DNA of 64,000 nucleotides from contig CAVQCJ010000002.1 of the NCBI GenBank assembly GCA_963711005.1, positions 992,001 to 1,056,000 on the forward strand, given 5' to 3'. Below the pieces are notes generated by a model. That model made no database searches and was not told the origin of the DNA. It saw nothing but the letters and a program-made list of their open reading frames with translations. The translations under genes and the position numbers were made by a program. The first letter of the stretch is position 1. Each line of letters begins with the position of its first letter. This stretch comes from CAVQCJ01 sp963711005 (GTDB lineage Bacteria > Actinomycetota > Actinomycetes > Prado026). Shown piece after piece: positions 45,798-54,294 of the stretch.

Positions 45798-47095
45798 CGC
45801 CCGGTCCCTCCGTACACCACGGCCTCCTGGGTCTCCGCGTCCAGGCCGAAGGCGGAGTGCACGGCCGTCACCGCAGCATCGACATCTTTCTCGCGGCACA
45901 CGACCGAGATCCGGATCTCGGAGGTGGAGATCAGCTCGACGTTGACGCCCGCGTCGGCTAGCGCGCGGAAGAACGTCGCCGAGACGCCCGGGTGCGAACG
46001 CATCCCGGCGCCCACCAGCGAGACCTTGCCGATCGCCGGGTCGTACGCGAGCGACTCGAAGCCGATCTCGGACCTCCGCGCGTCCAGGGCGGCGATGACC
46101 CGGTCGCCCTCGTCCTTGGGCAGCGTGAACGTGATGTCGGTGCGGTGCGTCGCCGCGGCGGAGACGTTCTGCACGATCATGTCGATGTTCACGTGCGCGT
46201 CGGCCACCGTCTCGAAGATGGCGGCCGCCTCACCCGGACGGTCCGGCACACCGACCACGGTGACCTTGGCCTCGCTGCGGTCGTGGGCGACCCCCGAGAT
46301 GATCGGCTGCTCCACGTCGTCCCTGCCTTCCGGTTCCGAGTTCGTGTCCCCGGTCTCGACCCGGTCGGGGACGACCCAGGTGCCGGTGCGGTCGCTGAAC
46401 GAAGACCGCACATGGATGGGGAGGTCGAAGCGGCGCGCGTACTCCACGCAGCGCAGGTTCAGCACCTTGGCACCGCTGGCCGCCATCTCGAGCATCTCGG
46501 CGTACGTGATGCGGTCGAGCTTGCGCGCGGTGGGCACGATCCGCGGGTCGGCGCTGAAGACCCCGTCGACGTCGGTGTAGATCTCGCACACCTCGGCGTC
46601 CAGCGCGGCCGCGAGGGCGACCGCCGTCGTGTCCGAACCGCCCCGGCCGAGCGTGGTGATGTCCTTGCTGTCCTGGCTCACACCCTGGAACCCGGCCACG
46701 ATCGCGACCGCGCCGGTGTCCAGCGCGCTGCGGATGCGGCCCGGCGTGACGTCGATGATGCGGGCCCGGCCGTGCGCGGCGTCGGTGATCACGCCGGCCT
46801 GGCTGCCGGTGAACGAGCGGGCCTCGACGCCGAGGTCGTGGATGGCCATCGCGAGGACTGCCATGGAAATCCGCTCACCCGCGGTGAGGAGCATGTCGAG
46901 CTCTCGGCCGGGCGGGTCCGGGGAGACCTGCTGGGCGAGGTCGATGAGGTCGTCGGTGGTGTCCCCCATCGCCGAGACGACCACGACGACGTCGTAGCCG
47001 GCGTGCTTGGTGTCGACGATCCGCTGCGCCACCCGCATCACGCACGCCGCGTCGGCCACGGACGATCCGCCGTACTTCTGCACGACGAGCGGCAC
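45794..47095 (-). CDS. lysC: Aspartate kinase
   Basis: Catalyses the first step of the aspartate pathway. It has 433 residues: KYGGSSV at the N-terminus, the kinase domain with FQGVSQDSKDITTLGRGGSDTTA, then two ACT domains that bind feedback effectors (about 275-420). Actinobacterial lysC genes often have an internal start for a separate regulatory subunit; a GTG or ATG near the second half would allow that, but no clear ribosome site was found. The GTG start has GAGGAGGGG 5-6 nt upstream. Confidence 0.97.
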   Translation of the reverse strand: MPLVVQKYGGSSVADAACVMRVAQRIVDTKHAGYDVVVVVSAMGDTTDDLIDLAQQVSPDPPGRELDMLLTAGERISMAVLAMAIHDLGVEARSFTGSQAGVITDAAHGRARIIDVTPGRIRSALDTGAVAIVAGFQGVSQDSKDITTLGRGGSDTTAVALAAALDAEVCEIYTDVDGVFSADPRIVPTARKLDRITYAEMLEMAASGAKVLNLRCVEYARRFDLPIHVRSSFSDRTGTWVVPDRVETGDTNSEPEGRDDVEQPIISGVAHDRSEAKVTVVGVPDRPGEAAAIFETVADAHVNIDMIVQNVSAAATHRTDITFTLPKDEGDRVIAALDARRSEIGFESLAYDPAIGKVSLVGAGMRSHPGVSATFFRALADAGVNVELISTSEIRISVVCREKDVDAAVTAVHSAFGLDAETQEAVVYGGTGR

Positions 47096-47135
47096 GGGAA
47101 CCCCTCCTCGGGGCGATGGACGCGGCGGAGGGTCC

Positions 47136-47141
47136 AGGATA
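47136..47141 (-). promoter_or_regulatory. -10 box of the lysC-asd operon
   Basis: TATCCT on the minus strand lies about 40 nt before the lysC GTG, leaving a short leader that contains the strong GAGGAGGGG site. Confidence 0.4.
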
Positions 47142-47165
47142 CCGGGCGCCCGGGAGGGGCTGCCG

Positions 47166-47720
47166 TCAGTCCCGCAGGAGGGCGTCGACCTCGGCCGCGG
47201 CGGCCTCTTCGTCGTCGGTGTCCAGGCGCTGGTGGGCGACGATCGACAGCAACGCCCGCTGGGCGTTCAACGCCTGCGCGCCCCAGTGCGACAGGTAGGA
47301 GAACTGCCACCACCACAGGGCCTCCTCGGCGCGGCCCGCGTCCAGGTGCCGGAGCCCGTGCTCCAGCTCGACCGCGACGTCGGCCACGTCGTCGGAGATG
47401 CGCCCGTGCACCGGCCGCTCCGGCACGAGCGGGTCGAACACCGAGGCGTACTCGTCGACTCCGTCGAGCAGGCGTCCCAGTGCCTCGCGGATCGGCTCGG
47501 TGTCCGGGTCCGGCCCGGCATCCTCCTCGAACCGGTCCGGCGGAACGATGTCGGCGACCGCGCCGAGCATGGCCCCGGCCATCGACACCTGGGCCATCTG
47601 CACGATCAGCCCCGCCACCGCCGTCTCCGGCGACTCGCCGGCCGCGATCTCGTGCACCCCGGTCAGGTACGCACGCACGTGCGCGGCGATGTCGCGGGAG
47701 AACTCGTCCAGGTCAGACAT
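47166..47720 (-). CDS. DUF5063 protein
   Basis: A 184-residue acidic helical protein recognised as actinobacterial DUF5063: FSRDIAAHVRAYLTGVHEIAAG, LGRLLDGVDEYASVFDP and the WWWQFSYLSHWGAQALNAQRALL block. The ATG lies inside the end of recR (8-nt overlap), and in Streptomyces the same gene sits beside recR. The role is unknown; the coupling suggests a link to DNA repair, which is only inference. Confidence 0.88.
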   Translation of the reverse strand: MSDLDEFSRDIAAHVRAYLTGVHEIAAGESPETAVAGLIVQMAQVSMAGAMLGAVADIVPPDRFEEDAGPDPDTEPIREALGRLLDGVDEYASVFDPLVPERPVHGRISDDVADVAVELEHGLRHLDAGRAEEALWWWQFSYLSHWGAQALNAQRALLSIVAHQRLDTDDEEAAAAEVDALLRD

Positions 47721-48312
47721 CGAGCAGCCGCCTTCCTTCGAAAGCCCGTCCGAGGGTGATCTCGTCCGCGTACTCCAGGTCGCCACCCACCGGCAGGCCG
47801 CTGGCCAACCGGGTCACGCGCAGCCCCATCGGCTTCACCAGCCTGGCCAGGTACGTGGCCGTCGCCTCGCCCTCGAGGTTCGGGTCGGTGGCGAGGATGA
47901 GCTCGGTCACCGTCCCGTCCGCCAGCCGCTGCATCAGCTCGCGCACGCGCAGGTCGTCGGGCCCGACACCTTCGATCGGGCTGATCGCGCCGCCGAGCAC
48001 GTGGTAGCGCCCGCGGAACTCCCGCGTCTTCTCCACGGCGAGGACATCCTTGGGCTCCTCCACCACGCACAGCAGCGCCACGTCGCGGCGGGGGTCGAGG
48101 CAGATCCGGCACTGCTCGGCCTCGGCGACGTTGAAGCAGGTCCGGCAGAACCGCACCTTGTCCTTGACCTCGACGAGGACCTGGGCCAGCCGCCTGACGT
48201 CCACCTGGTCGGCCTGGAGCAGGTAGAAGGCGATCCGCTGGGCGCTCTTGGGCCCGACCCCGGGCAGCCGCCCGAGCTCGTCGATGAGGTCCTGGACCAC
48301 GCCTTCGTACAT
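47713..48312 (-). CDS. recR: Recombination protein RecR
   Basis: A 199-residue protein that helps load RecA through RecFOR. The N-terminal helix-hairpin-helix (LPGVGPKSAQRIAFYLL), the C4 zinc finger (FCRTCFNVAEAEQCRICLD) and the Toprim domain (LCVVEEPKDVLAVEKT to ILATDPNLEGEATATYLA) are all intact. The ATG has GAGGGAG upstream and a TAGTCT box lies at 48374-48379, just after dnaX. The nucleoid protein gene ybaB, usually next to recR, is missing here. Confidence 0.97.
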   Translation of the reverse strand: MYEGVVQDLIDELGRLPGVGPKSAQRIAFYLLQADQVDVRRLAQVLVEVKDKVRFCRTCFNVAEAEQCRICLDPRRDVALLCVVEEPKDVLAVEKTREFRGRYHVLGGAISPIEGVGPDDLRVRELMQRLADGTVTELILATDPNLEGEATATYLARLVKPMGLRVTRLASGLPVGGDLEYADEITLGRAFEGRRLLDV

Positions 48313-48383
48313 GCGGCTCCCTCAGCCAGCCCGGCCGGAAGCCGGGGCCGCCGGACCGAGCGCGGCACCCCCGAGACTAGGCC

Positions 48384-50366
48384 TCAGGTCCCACCGAGCT
48401 CGCCGATGACCCGCCCGCCGAGCTCCCGGACGACCAGGTCGGCTCCCGCCAACCCGTCGTCGGCCGCGTCGTCGTCGGTGATGGACGGGACGTCCGGCTC
48501 GCGACCCTTCGGGTCCTGGCCGGCGGCATGTCCGGCGTGGCCCGCCTGGCCGGCCGTGCGGCCGGTCGGCTCAGTGCCGGCCCCGGCCGGTCCGCCAGGG
48601 TCGGCGGGGGCTGCCGGTCCCTTCGGCGGGTCGGCCTCGGCCGCCACCGACGGCGTGGGGCCGGCTCCCGGCTGGTGGACGGGGTCGATCCGCCAGTCCG
48701 CGCCGGCCACGTCCATGATCGCGAGGCGGAGCACCTCGTCGTGCCCGCCCGAGGTGAAGCCCTTGACCGAGCCGGCGTCCGGGAAGCCGATCGTCAGCAC
48801 CCGCCCCTCGAGGCCGAGAACCTGGACCTTGTCGAAAAGGAGCATCCAGGTGACCCGGCGCTTCTGCTTGACCTGGTCGAGGACGGCCGGCCACAGACCA
48901 CGGACCGCGCGGACGTCCAGCCCCACGTCGGCGCCGGCGCCTCCGACCGACTCGACCGCGTCGGCGACGGCGCCTCCGACCGACTCGACCGCGTCGGGCC
49001 GGGCGGGCCCGTCGGGCCCGCCCTCCGCTTTCGACGTCTGCAGGCTCGCGTCGGGGTCGTCAGTGTCCGTCACGGCGGACTGTTCCGCAGGGGCAGGCGC
49101 GGCCGCCACGGGCTCGGCCGAAGGCTTGGAGGTCGCCCGCGCCGCCGGTCGTGCCCGGGACGGCGCGGACCGCTCGACCTCGTCGGCAGGGCTGCCGGCG
49201 GCGATGGCGTACCGGCGCTCGAGCCGGTCCACCCGCGCTCCGAGCCCGCGCGCCGCCTGCGGGTCGGCGCCGGGCAGCAGCACCCGCGCACACACGAGCT
49301 CCAGGTGCAGCCGTGGAGCCGTCGCCCCACGCATCTCGGTCAGTCCCGTGCTCACGACGTCGGCCGCCCGACCCAGGTCGGCCGCCCCGAACCGCCCCGC
49401 CTGGCCGAGCATGCGCTCGACCTGGTCCGGAGCCCCGTGCACCATCCCCTTGGACGCCGCGTCGGGGACGGCGTGCAGGACGACCAGGTCCCGCAGCCGT
49501 TCGAGCAGGTCGGCCAGGAACCGCCGCGGGTCGATGCCGCTGTCCACCACCCGGTCGACGAGCTCGAACACCGACGCCGCGTCCCCGGCGGCGAAGGCGT
49601 CCACCACGTCGTCCAGCAGCGCCGCGTCGGTGTAGCCGAGCAACCCCGAGGCGTACGCCGGGGTGACCCCCTCCGGGCCGGACCCGGCGATCAGCTGGTC
49701 CAGCACGGACAGCGCGTCGCGCACCGACCCGGCGCCGGCCCGCACGACCATCGGAAGCACGCCCGGGCTGACCTGGACGCCCTCCGCATCGCAGAGCTGT
49801 TGGAGGTAGTCCTGCAGGACCCGGGGCGGCACCAGCCGGAACGGGTAGTGGTGCGTCCGCGACTTGATCGTGCCGAGGACCCGGTCGGGCTCGGTCGTGG
49901 CGAAGATGAACTTCAGGTGCGGCGGCGGCTCCTCCACGACCTTGAGCAGGGCGTTGAACCCCTGCGGGCTCACCATGTGCGCCTCGTCGATGATGTAGAT
50001 CTTGAAGCGCGATGCCGCCGGGGAGTAGAACGCCCGCTCGCGCAGGTCACGGGCGTCGTCCACCCCGCCGTGCGAGGCGGCGTCGATCTCGACGACGTCC
50101 AGGCTGCCGCCGCCGTCGCGGGCCAGGTCCAGGCACGAGTCGCAGACGCCGCACGGCTCCGGGGTCGGGCCCTTCTCGCAGTTCAGCGCCCGCGCGAGGA
50201 TCCGGGCCGAGCTGGTCTTCCCGCACCCGCGCGGCCCGCTGAACAGGTAGGCGTGGTTGACCCGGTCGTTGCGCAGCGCCTGCTGGAGCGGGCCGGTCAC
50301 GTGCTCCTGCCCGATCACCTCCGCGAAGGTCTCCGGGCGGTAGCGGCGGTAGAGGGCGAGCGACAC
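48384..50366 (-). CDS. dnaX: DNA polymerase III subunits gamma/tau
   Basis: The clamp-loader ATPase, 660 residues. The P-loop GPRGCGKT is at 44-51, the zinc cysteines are 63, 72, 75 and 78, then IIDEAHMVSPQGFNALLKVVEEPP and the sensor FIFATTEP. The region after about 370 is low-complexity and contains a duplicated 11-residue unit (DAVESVGGA...), followed by a tau-like C-terminal domain (LWPAVLDQVKQKRRVTWMLL). The GTG start follows TAAGGT with 6 nt, so it appears leaderless. The SRP RNA gene is transcribed into it from upstream. Confidence 0.97.
   Translation of the reverse strand: MSLALYRRYRPETFAEVIGQEHVTGPLQQALRNDRVNHAYLFSGPRGCGKTSSARILARALNCEKGPTPEPCGVCDSCLDLARDGGGSLDVVEIDAASHGGVDDARDLRERAFYSPAASRFKIYIIDEAHMVSPQGFNALLKVVEEPPPHLKFIFATTEPDRVLGTIKSRTHHYPFRLVPPRVLQDYLQQLCDAEGVQVSPGVLPMVVRAGAGSVRDALSVLDQLIAGSGPEGVTPAYASGLLGYTDAALLDDVVDAFAAGDAASVFELVDRVVDSGIDPRRFLADLLERLRDLVVLHAVPDAASKGMVHGAPDQVERMLGQAGRFGAADLGRAADVVSTGLTEMRGATAPRLHLELVCARVLLPGADPQAARGLGARVDRLERRYAIAAGSPADEVERSAPSRARPAARATSKPSAEPVAAAPAPAEQSAVTDTDDPDASLQTSKAEGGPDGPARPDAVESVGGAVADAVESVGGAGADVGLDVRAVRGLWPAVLDQVKQKRRVTWMLLFDKVQVLGLEGRVLTIGFPDAGSVKGFTSGGHDEVLRLAIMDVAGADWRIDPVHQPGAGPTPSVAAEADPPKGPAAPADPGGPAGAGTEPTGRTAGQAGHAGHAAGQDPKGREPDVPSITDDDAADDGLAGADLVVRELGGRVIGELGGT
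48936..48997 (-). repeat. 33-bp tandem duplication in dnaX
   Basis: A 29-bp identical segment occurs at 48936-48964 and 48969-48997, period 33 bp, encoding two copies of an 11-residue unit in the linker of the tau subunit. The reading frame is kept. Confidence 0.8.
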
Positions 50367-50378
50367 GGTCCGACCTTA
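50367..50378 (-). promoter_or_regulatory. Leaderless-type -10 box for dnaX
   Basis: On the minus strand TAAGGT is followed by 6 nt and the GTG at 50366. Confidence 0.5.
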
Positions 50379-50423
50379 GCCGCTGACGGCGACACCGCAG
50401 ACCCCCCGCGAACCGGACGTGAA

Positions 50424-50511
50424 GGACCCCCCGCGCACCCACCAGAGCCCGCTTACCCTTGCTGCCTTTCGGCCCTGGGGGAGTTCACAGGATGGCGCCG
50501 CGCGAGGGGCC
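50424..50511 (-). ncRNA. ffs: Signal recognition particle 4.5S RNA
   Basis: The minus strand shows the conserved SRP core: CCTGTGAACTCCCCCAGG, the GAAA tetraloop region and GGCAGCAAGGGTAAGC. The 5' end GGCCCCTCGCGC pairs with GCGCGGGGGGTCC near the 3' end. A TAGGAT box lies 7 nt before the 5' G at 50511. The 3' end is approximate. Confidence 0.93.
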
Positions 50512-50524
50512 GGCGCCGATCCTA
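50512..50524 (-). promoter_or_regulatory. -10 box of the SRP RNA gene
   Basis: TAGGAT on the minus strand followed by 7 nt and the 5' end of the RNA. Confidence 0.6.
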
Positions 50525-50566
50525 CGCGGAGCCCGCCTCGGTTTCCGAGCCCCGTCCGGGAGCCGG

Positions 50567-50579
50567 TACCCTCGGCCGC
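50567..50579 (+). promoter_or_regulatory. -10 box of tRNA-Ser(GGA)
   Basis: TACCCT followed by 7 nt and the first base of the tRNA, so the transcript may begin at the mature 5' end. Confidence 0.5.
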
Positions 50580-50667
50580 GGAGGATTCGCATAGTGGCCG
50601 AGTGCGCACGCTTGGAAAGCGTGTAGGGGGCAACCCCTCGCGGGTTCAAATCCCGCATCCTCCGCCA
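50580..50667 (+). tRNA. tRNA-Ser (anticodon GGA)
   Basis: Acceptor GGAGGAT pairs with ATCCTCC, the anticodon stem CACGC/GCGTG encloses TTGGAAA, a long variable arm (AGGGGGCAACCCCT) is present and CCA is encoded at 50665-50667. Confidence 0.97.
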
Positions 50668-50707
50668 GCCGCCCGGCCTCCCCCCTCGAGCTCGCGACGG
50701 GAGAACC

Positions 50708-51466
50708 GTGGAGTCCCCGGAAGAAGAAGCGCTCGCGGGCAACGTCGGCGGCGCCGTCCGCATCGGGGACACCGTGCACCGTCCGACCGGTCCATGGACC
50801 CCGGCCGTGCACGCACTGCTCGAGCATGTCGGGACCCGCGTGCCGCATGTGCCACGCGTGCGCGGCTTCGACGCCGCGGGGCGCGAGGTCCTGTCGTTCC
50901 TGCCCGGCCGCGTGGTCGACATCGACACCGAGCTGCTCACGCCGGGACAGATCGTCGCGCTGGTGACCTGGACCCGCACCTTCCACGAAGCCGTCGCGGA
51001 CTTCGCGCACGACGGGCCGTGGCGGTTCTTCCCGGTCGCCGAACCGACGACGACCGGGCACAACGACATCGCCCCGTACAACGCCTGCTTCGACGGCGAC
51101 GACCTGGTCGGCGTCTTCGACTGGGACTTCGCCGGGCCGACGACGCCGCTGCTCGAGCTCGCGTTCATCGCCTGGAACTGCGTGCCGCTGTGGCGGGACA
51201 TCGGGACCGGGGCGGCGGCGGCGCGGCTCGAGCTCGTCGCCGCGACCTACGGCGGCCCCACCGCCCGGCAGATCCTCGACGCGGTCCCGGGGCGGATCCA
51301 GCTGATGCTGGACGGGATCCCCGCCGCCGCTGCCGCCGGGGACACGGGGATGGCCCACCTCATGACCGTGGGCGAACCGGAGCGCTCCCGCGCCTCGCTC
51401 GCCGGGCTGCTCGTACGCATGGCGTCCATCGCGGCCGCGCTCGGCCGGCGCGGTCACACGGCGTAG
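50708..51466 (+). CDS. Aminoglycoside-phosphotransferase-family kinase
   Basis: A 252-residue protein of the APH/choline-kinase fold. The catalytic loop HNDIAPYN (His118, Asp120, Asn125) and the metal motif DWDFAG (Asp138-Asp140) are intact; the N-terminal ATP lobe is short. Such proteins phosphorylate small molecules, and resistance is only one possibility. The GTG start is 41 nt after tRNA-Ser. Its 3' end overlaps the convergent mannosyltransferase-like gene by 13 nt. Confidence 0.88.
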   Translation: MESPEEEALAGNVGGAVRIGDTVHRPTGPWTPAVHALLEHVGTRVPHVPRVRGFDAAGREVLSFLPGRVVDIDTELLTPGQIVALVTWTRTFHEAVADFAHDGPWRFFPVAEPTTTGHNDIAPYNACFDGDDLVGVFDWDFAGPTTPLLELAFIAWNCVPLWRDIGTGAAAARLELVAATYGGPTARQILDAVPGRIQLMLDGIPAAAAAGDTGMAHLMTVGEPERSRASLAGLLVRMASIAAALGRRGHTA

Positions 51467-52650
51467 GGCCAGACCGTCACCATGTAGGCGCCGTACCAGG
51501 TGCCGAACAAGGCGAGCGCCCCGAGAACCACGAGCGCCGTCCGCGGGCGAGCGCGACCCAGGGCCACTGCGACCGGCAGCAGCCCGAGCAGAGAGGGCAC
51601 CAGCAGCCGCAGCTTGCTGTGGTAGTAGTTGCTCTGTCCGAGGGTGAGGACGAGAACCGTCCAGCCGTACACGCACATCGGCGGCCAGACGCCTTCCACG
51701 GTGGCGACGACCGCCGCCACCACCGCCGCCAGCAGCATGACCGCTGTGCTCACGGCAACCCACTGGTCGCCCGACTCCACGGTCTGCCCGATGAACGCTC
51801 GTGTCGCCGCTCCCCAGTCCAGCCGGGTGCCCCAGCCCGCCTGCTGGATCTCGAACCACGCGTCGAGTCGGCCCACCCGCAAGGCGACCCAGAGGAGGTA
51901 TGCCGGCAGGCCCGCACAGGCCAGTGCCGCGGCCGCCACCGGCCGCCACTGCCAGCTCCGTCGCCGCCAGAGCTCGCAGGCCACGGCGACCGCGACAGCA
52001 GCGCCGACCGCGACCCCACCAGCCCTGGTCAGCCCGGCCAGGAAGCCGCACGCGCCGGCCCACAGCCACGCCTGCCGGTGCGCAGCCAGGAGCGCGCCGG
52101 CCGCCAGCGCGAGGAACAGACCCTCGGAGTAGCCCATGAGCAGCACGACCGCCATCGGCTGCGTCGCCACGAGGGCGACTGCGGCCAGGGCGGCTCGGGG
52201 GCCGTGCAGGCGGCGCACCACCTCGTGCACCAGCACGGCGGCGGCCGCCGAGCCGAGCAGGGCCGCGACCAGGGCCGATGTGTCGTACGCCAACGACGTC
52301 AGCAGGTGCACGGCGCGCACGAGCATCGGGAAGAGCGGCAGGAAGGCGAGCTCGTTGCCGGTCGGGTGCGCGGCGTCGAACGACCAGCCCGCCGGGTAGC
52401 CGTCGGCGGCGACATGGATGTACCAGACCGCGTCCCACGAGAGGAGCCGCTCGCGGACTCCTGGACCGCCGGGCCGGGTCATCAGCTGCAGCACGATCAG
52501 CTGCAAGGTCGCCGCCGCGAGGAACACCGCAAGTGGAGGCAGCAGACGGCTCGTGCGCCGCCACGGCCGCGACACCGCGGAACGGCTCCCGGTGCGGTCA
52601 CCCAGGTCGGGCCCGGCAGGAGCGCGCGTGATCTCCAGATCGCCGTCCAT
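51454..52650 (-). CDS. GT-C membrane glycosyltransferase, PIG-V-like
   Basis: A 398-residue protein with about ten membrane helices. After the first helix comes LLSWDAVWYIHVAADGYP (WD at 72-73), the acidic loop motif of PIG-V-type mannosyltransferases using lipid-linked sugars, then AFLPLFPMLVR. It may add mannose to a cell-envelope lipid or glycan. The ATG at 52650 is preferred over a GTG at 52713 because the extra residues show no family features, but this is uncertain. Confidence 0.8.
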   Translation of the reverse strand: MDGDLEITRAPAGPDLGDRTGSRSAVSRPWRRTSRLLPPLAVFLAAATLQLIVLQLMTRPGGPGVRERLLSWDAVWYIHVAADGYPAGWSFDAAHPTGNELAFLPLFPMLVRAVHLLTSLAYDTSALVAALLGSAAAAVLVHEVVRRLHGPRAALAAVALVATQPMAVVLLMGYSEGLFLALAAGALLAAHRQAWLWAGACGFLAGLTRAGGVAVGAAVAVAVACELWRRRSWQWRPVAAAALACAGLPAYLLWVALRVGRLDAWFEIQQAGWGTRLDWGAATRAFIGQTVESGDQWVAVSTAVMLLAAVVAAVVATVEGVWPPMCVYGWTVLVLTLGQSNYYHSKLRLLVPSLLGLLPVAVALGRARPRTALVVLGALALFGTWYGAYMVTVWPYAV

Positions 52651-52814
52651 CCGCGTACCCCGCCCAGAGTCCAGCCTGCCGCCGGTCTCGGGCCGATCAC
52701 CCGGAGCAGGCACCGGGCGGTCCTGGCAGACTCGACACGGGCGCAGCTCGACGACAGCACCCCGAGCGAAACGGTGGACGCACAGACGAGAGCCGGTGGC
52801 ATGGGCGCGGCACT

Positions 52815-52826
52815 TAGACTCGGGCC
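52815..52826 (+). promoter_or_regulatory. Leaderless-type -10 box for the VapB-like gene
   Basis: TAGACT is followed by 6 nt and the GTG at 52827. Confidence 0.6.
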
Positions 52827-53126
52827 GTGATCTTCAAACGGGTGGGTGACGGGCGTCCGTACCCCGATCACGGCCTGACCGGCAAGGGCTGGGCCGCGGT
52901 CCCGCCCCGGCAGGTGCGGCTGGCCGACCTGGTCACCACCAAGAGCGCCCTCGACCTCGACACGCTGCTGGCGGAAGACTCCACGATGTTCGGCGATCTC
53001 TTCTGCCATGTGGTGCGCTGGAATGGCGAGCTGTACCTCGAGGACGGGCTGCACCGCGCTGTGCGGGCCGCCCTGCACCAGCGCAGCACCCTGCACGCAC
53101 GCGTGTTCGAGCTGGAGGACCGATGA
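52827..53126 (+). CDS. VapB-like small protein
   Basis: A 99-residue protein (VGDGRPYPDHGLTGKGWAAV, LVTTKSALDLDTLLAEDSTMFGDLFCHVV, YLEDGLHRAVRAAL) that I recognise as a conserved actinobacterial family often labelled VapB antitoxin. No PIN-domain toxin lies beside it, so the label is doubtful. It overlaps the LytR_C gene by GTGA-like ATGA and is leaderless. In Streptomyces the same two genes lie near tadA and upp. Confidence 0.8.
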   Translation: MIFKRVGDGRPYPDHGLTGKGWAAVPPRQVRLADLVTTKSALDLDTLLAEDSTMFGDLFCHVVRWNGELYLEDGLHRAVRAALHQRSTLHARVFELEDR

Positions 53127-53683
53127 GCCTGCTGACCCCGACCGGGACCGGGCGCCGCGGCCCGCTGCCCGTCGTGGTCGCCGTGATCGTCGCGCTGGCC
53201 CTGGGGATCGGCGGCGGCTGGTGGTTCGCCGGCCGCGACAAGGGCAGCGCGTCCCCGTCGCCGTCCAGCTCGCCCAGCTGCTCGAAGCACGCGAGCACGT
53301 CCAAGAGCGCCAGCGCCAAGCCGGTCGCGCTCCCCGACCCGCGCACGATCAAGGTGAACGTCTACAACGCGACCAAGCATCGCGGTCTGGCCAAGGCCAC
53401 CAGCGTCGAACTCGCGGCCCGCGGCTTCGGCATCGGCACCGTCGCGAACGACCCGCTCAACAAGCTCATCGTGGGCACGGCCCAGATCCGGTACGGCACC
53501 AAGGGCGCTGCCGCGGCGAAGGTGGTCGCGGCGCAGGTCCCGGCGCCGATCATGGTCCCGGACAAGCGCAAGGACGCGACCGTCGACTTCGTGATCGGCG
53601 AGCAGTACAGCTCGCTCAACACTCCAGCGCAGGCGCAGACGCAGCTGAACGCGATCCCCACGCCGACCGCGTCACCCTGCTGA
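53123..53683 (+). CDS. LytR C-terminal-domain membrane protein
   Basis: A 186-residue protein with one membrane helix (about 15-36), a Ser/Lys-rich linker and a LytR_C domain (IKVNVYNATKHRGLAKATSVELAARGFGIGTV, then VDFVIGEQYSSLN). It lacks the catalytic LytR-CpsA-Psr domain, so it does not attach polymers itself; it may bind wall polymers. It overlaps the preceding gene by ATGA. Confidence 0.9.
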   Translation: MSLLTPTGTGRRGPLPVVVAVIVALALGIGGGWWFAGRDKGSASPSPSSSPSCSKHASTSKSASAKPVALPDPRTIKVNVYNATKHRGLAKATSVELAARGFGIGTVANDPLNKLIVGTAQIRYGTKGAAAAKVVAAQVPAPIMVPDKRKDATVDFVIGEQYSSLNTPAQAQTQLNAIPTPTASPC

Positions 53684-53713
53684 CGCCGTCGGGTACGGGT
53701 CGGGAAGGACATC

Positions 53714-53803
53714 TGGCGGTGGCGGTGGGATTTGAACCCACGGAGGAGTTGCCCCCTCACACGCTTTCGAGGCGTGCTCCTTAGGCCGCTCGGACACGCC
53801 ACC
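53714..53803 (-). tRNA. tRNA-Ser (anticodon CGA)
   Basis: On the minus strand acceptor GGTGGCG pairs with CGCCACC, the anticodon loop is CTCGAAA between CACGC and GCGTG, a long variable arm is present and CCA is encoded (53714-53716). Confidence 0.97.
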
Positions 53804-53816
53804 GCCGGGTAGGTTA
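53804..53816 (-). promoter_or_regulatory. -10 box of tRNA-Ser(CGA)
   Basis: TAACCT on the minus strand, 7 nt before the tRNA 5' end at 53803; it lies in the short gap after tadA. Confidence 0.5.
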
Positions 53817-53823
53817 CCCGAGG

Positions 53824-54294
53824 TCAGCGCCGCGCCTCGAACCACGCGCGCAGCCTTCCGGCGCACTCGTCCTCGAGCACCCCGCCGACCACCTCGGGGC
53901 GGTGGTTGAGCCGACGGTCCCGGACCACGTCCCACAACGACCCGACCGCGCCCGCCTTCGGGTCGTACGCCCCGAAGACGAGCCGGTCCACCCGGGCCAG
54001 GACCGCCGCCCCGGCGCACATCGTGCAGGGCTCGAGCGTGACGACGAGCGTGCACCCGTCCAGCCGCCACCGGCCGAGCGCCGCGCCGGCTGCGCGCAGC
54101 GCCACCACCTCGGCGTGGGCGGTGGGGTCGTCGCCGGACTCGCGGGCGTTCCGGCCCCGGCCGAGCACGGAGCCGTCCGGCCCGAGGACGACTGCGCCGA
54201 CCGGGACATCGCCGTCCTGGCGCGCCTGGTCGGCCTCGGCCAGGGCCAGCCGCATCGCGTCCTCGTAGCCGGGTGGGATCCCCGGGGCGCTCAG
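53824..54294 (-). CDS. tadA: tRNA-specific adenosine deaminase
   Basis: Converts A34 to inosine in tRNA. The zinc and proton-shuttle motif is TAHAEVVAL (His, Glu) and the zinc cysteines are in EPCTMCAG. The start is unusual: the family extends to about the YEDAMRLALAEA helix and beyond, and a CTG at 54294 making a CTGA overlap with the partner stop gives SAPGIPPGYEDAMRL as N-terminus (156 residues). The first conventional start is an ATG at 54255, which would begin inside the first helix. The partner gene precedes it on the same strand. Confidence 0.93.
   Translation of the reverse strand: MSAPGIPPGYEDAMRLALAEADQARQDGDVPVGAVVLGPDGSVLGRGRNARESGDDPTAHAEVVALRAAGAALGRWRLDGCTLVVTLEPCTMCAGAAVLARVDRLVFGAYDPKAGAVGSLWDVVRDRRLNHRPEVVGGVLEDECAGRLRAWFEARR

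Noticed and set aside
50708..51466. Antibiotic resistance gene
   Set aside because: The kinase fold is clear but nothing in sequence or context points to an aminoglycoside as substrate.
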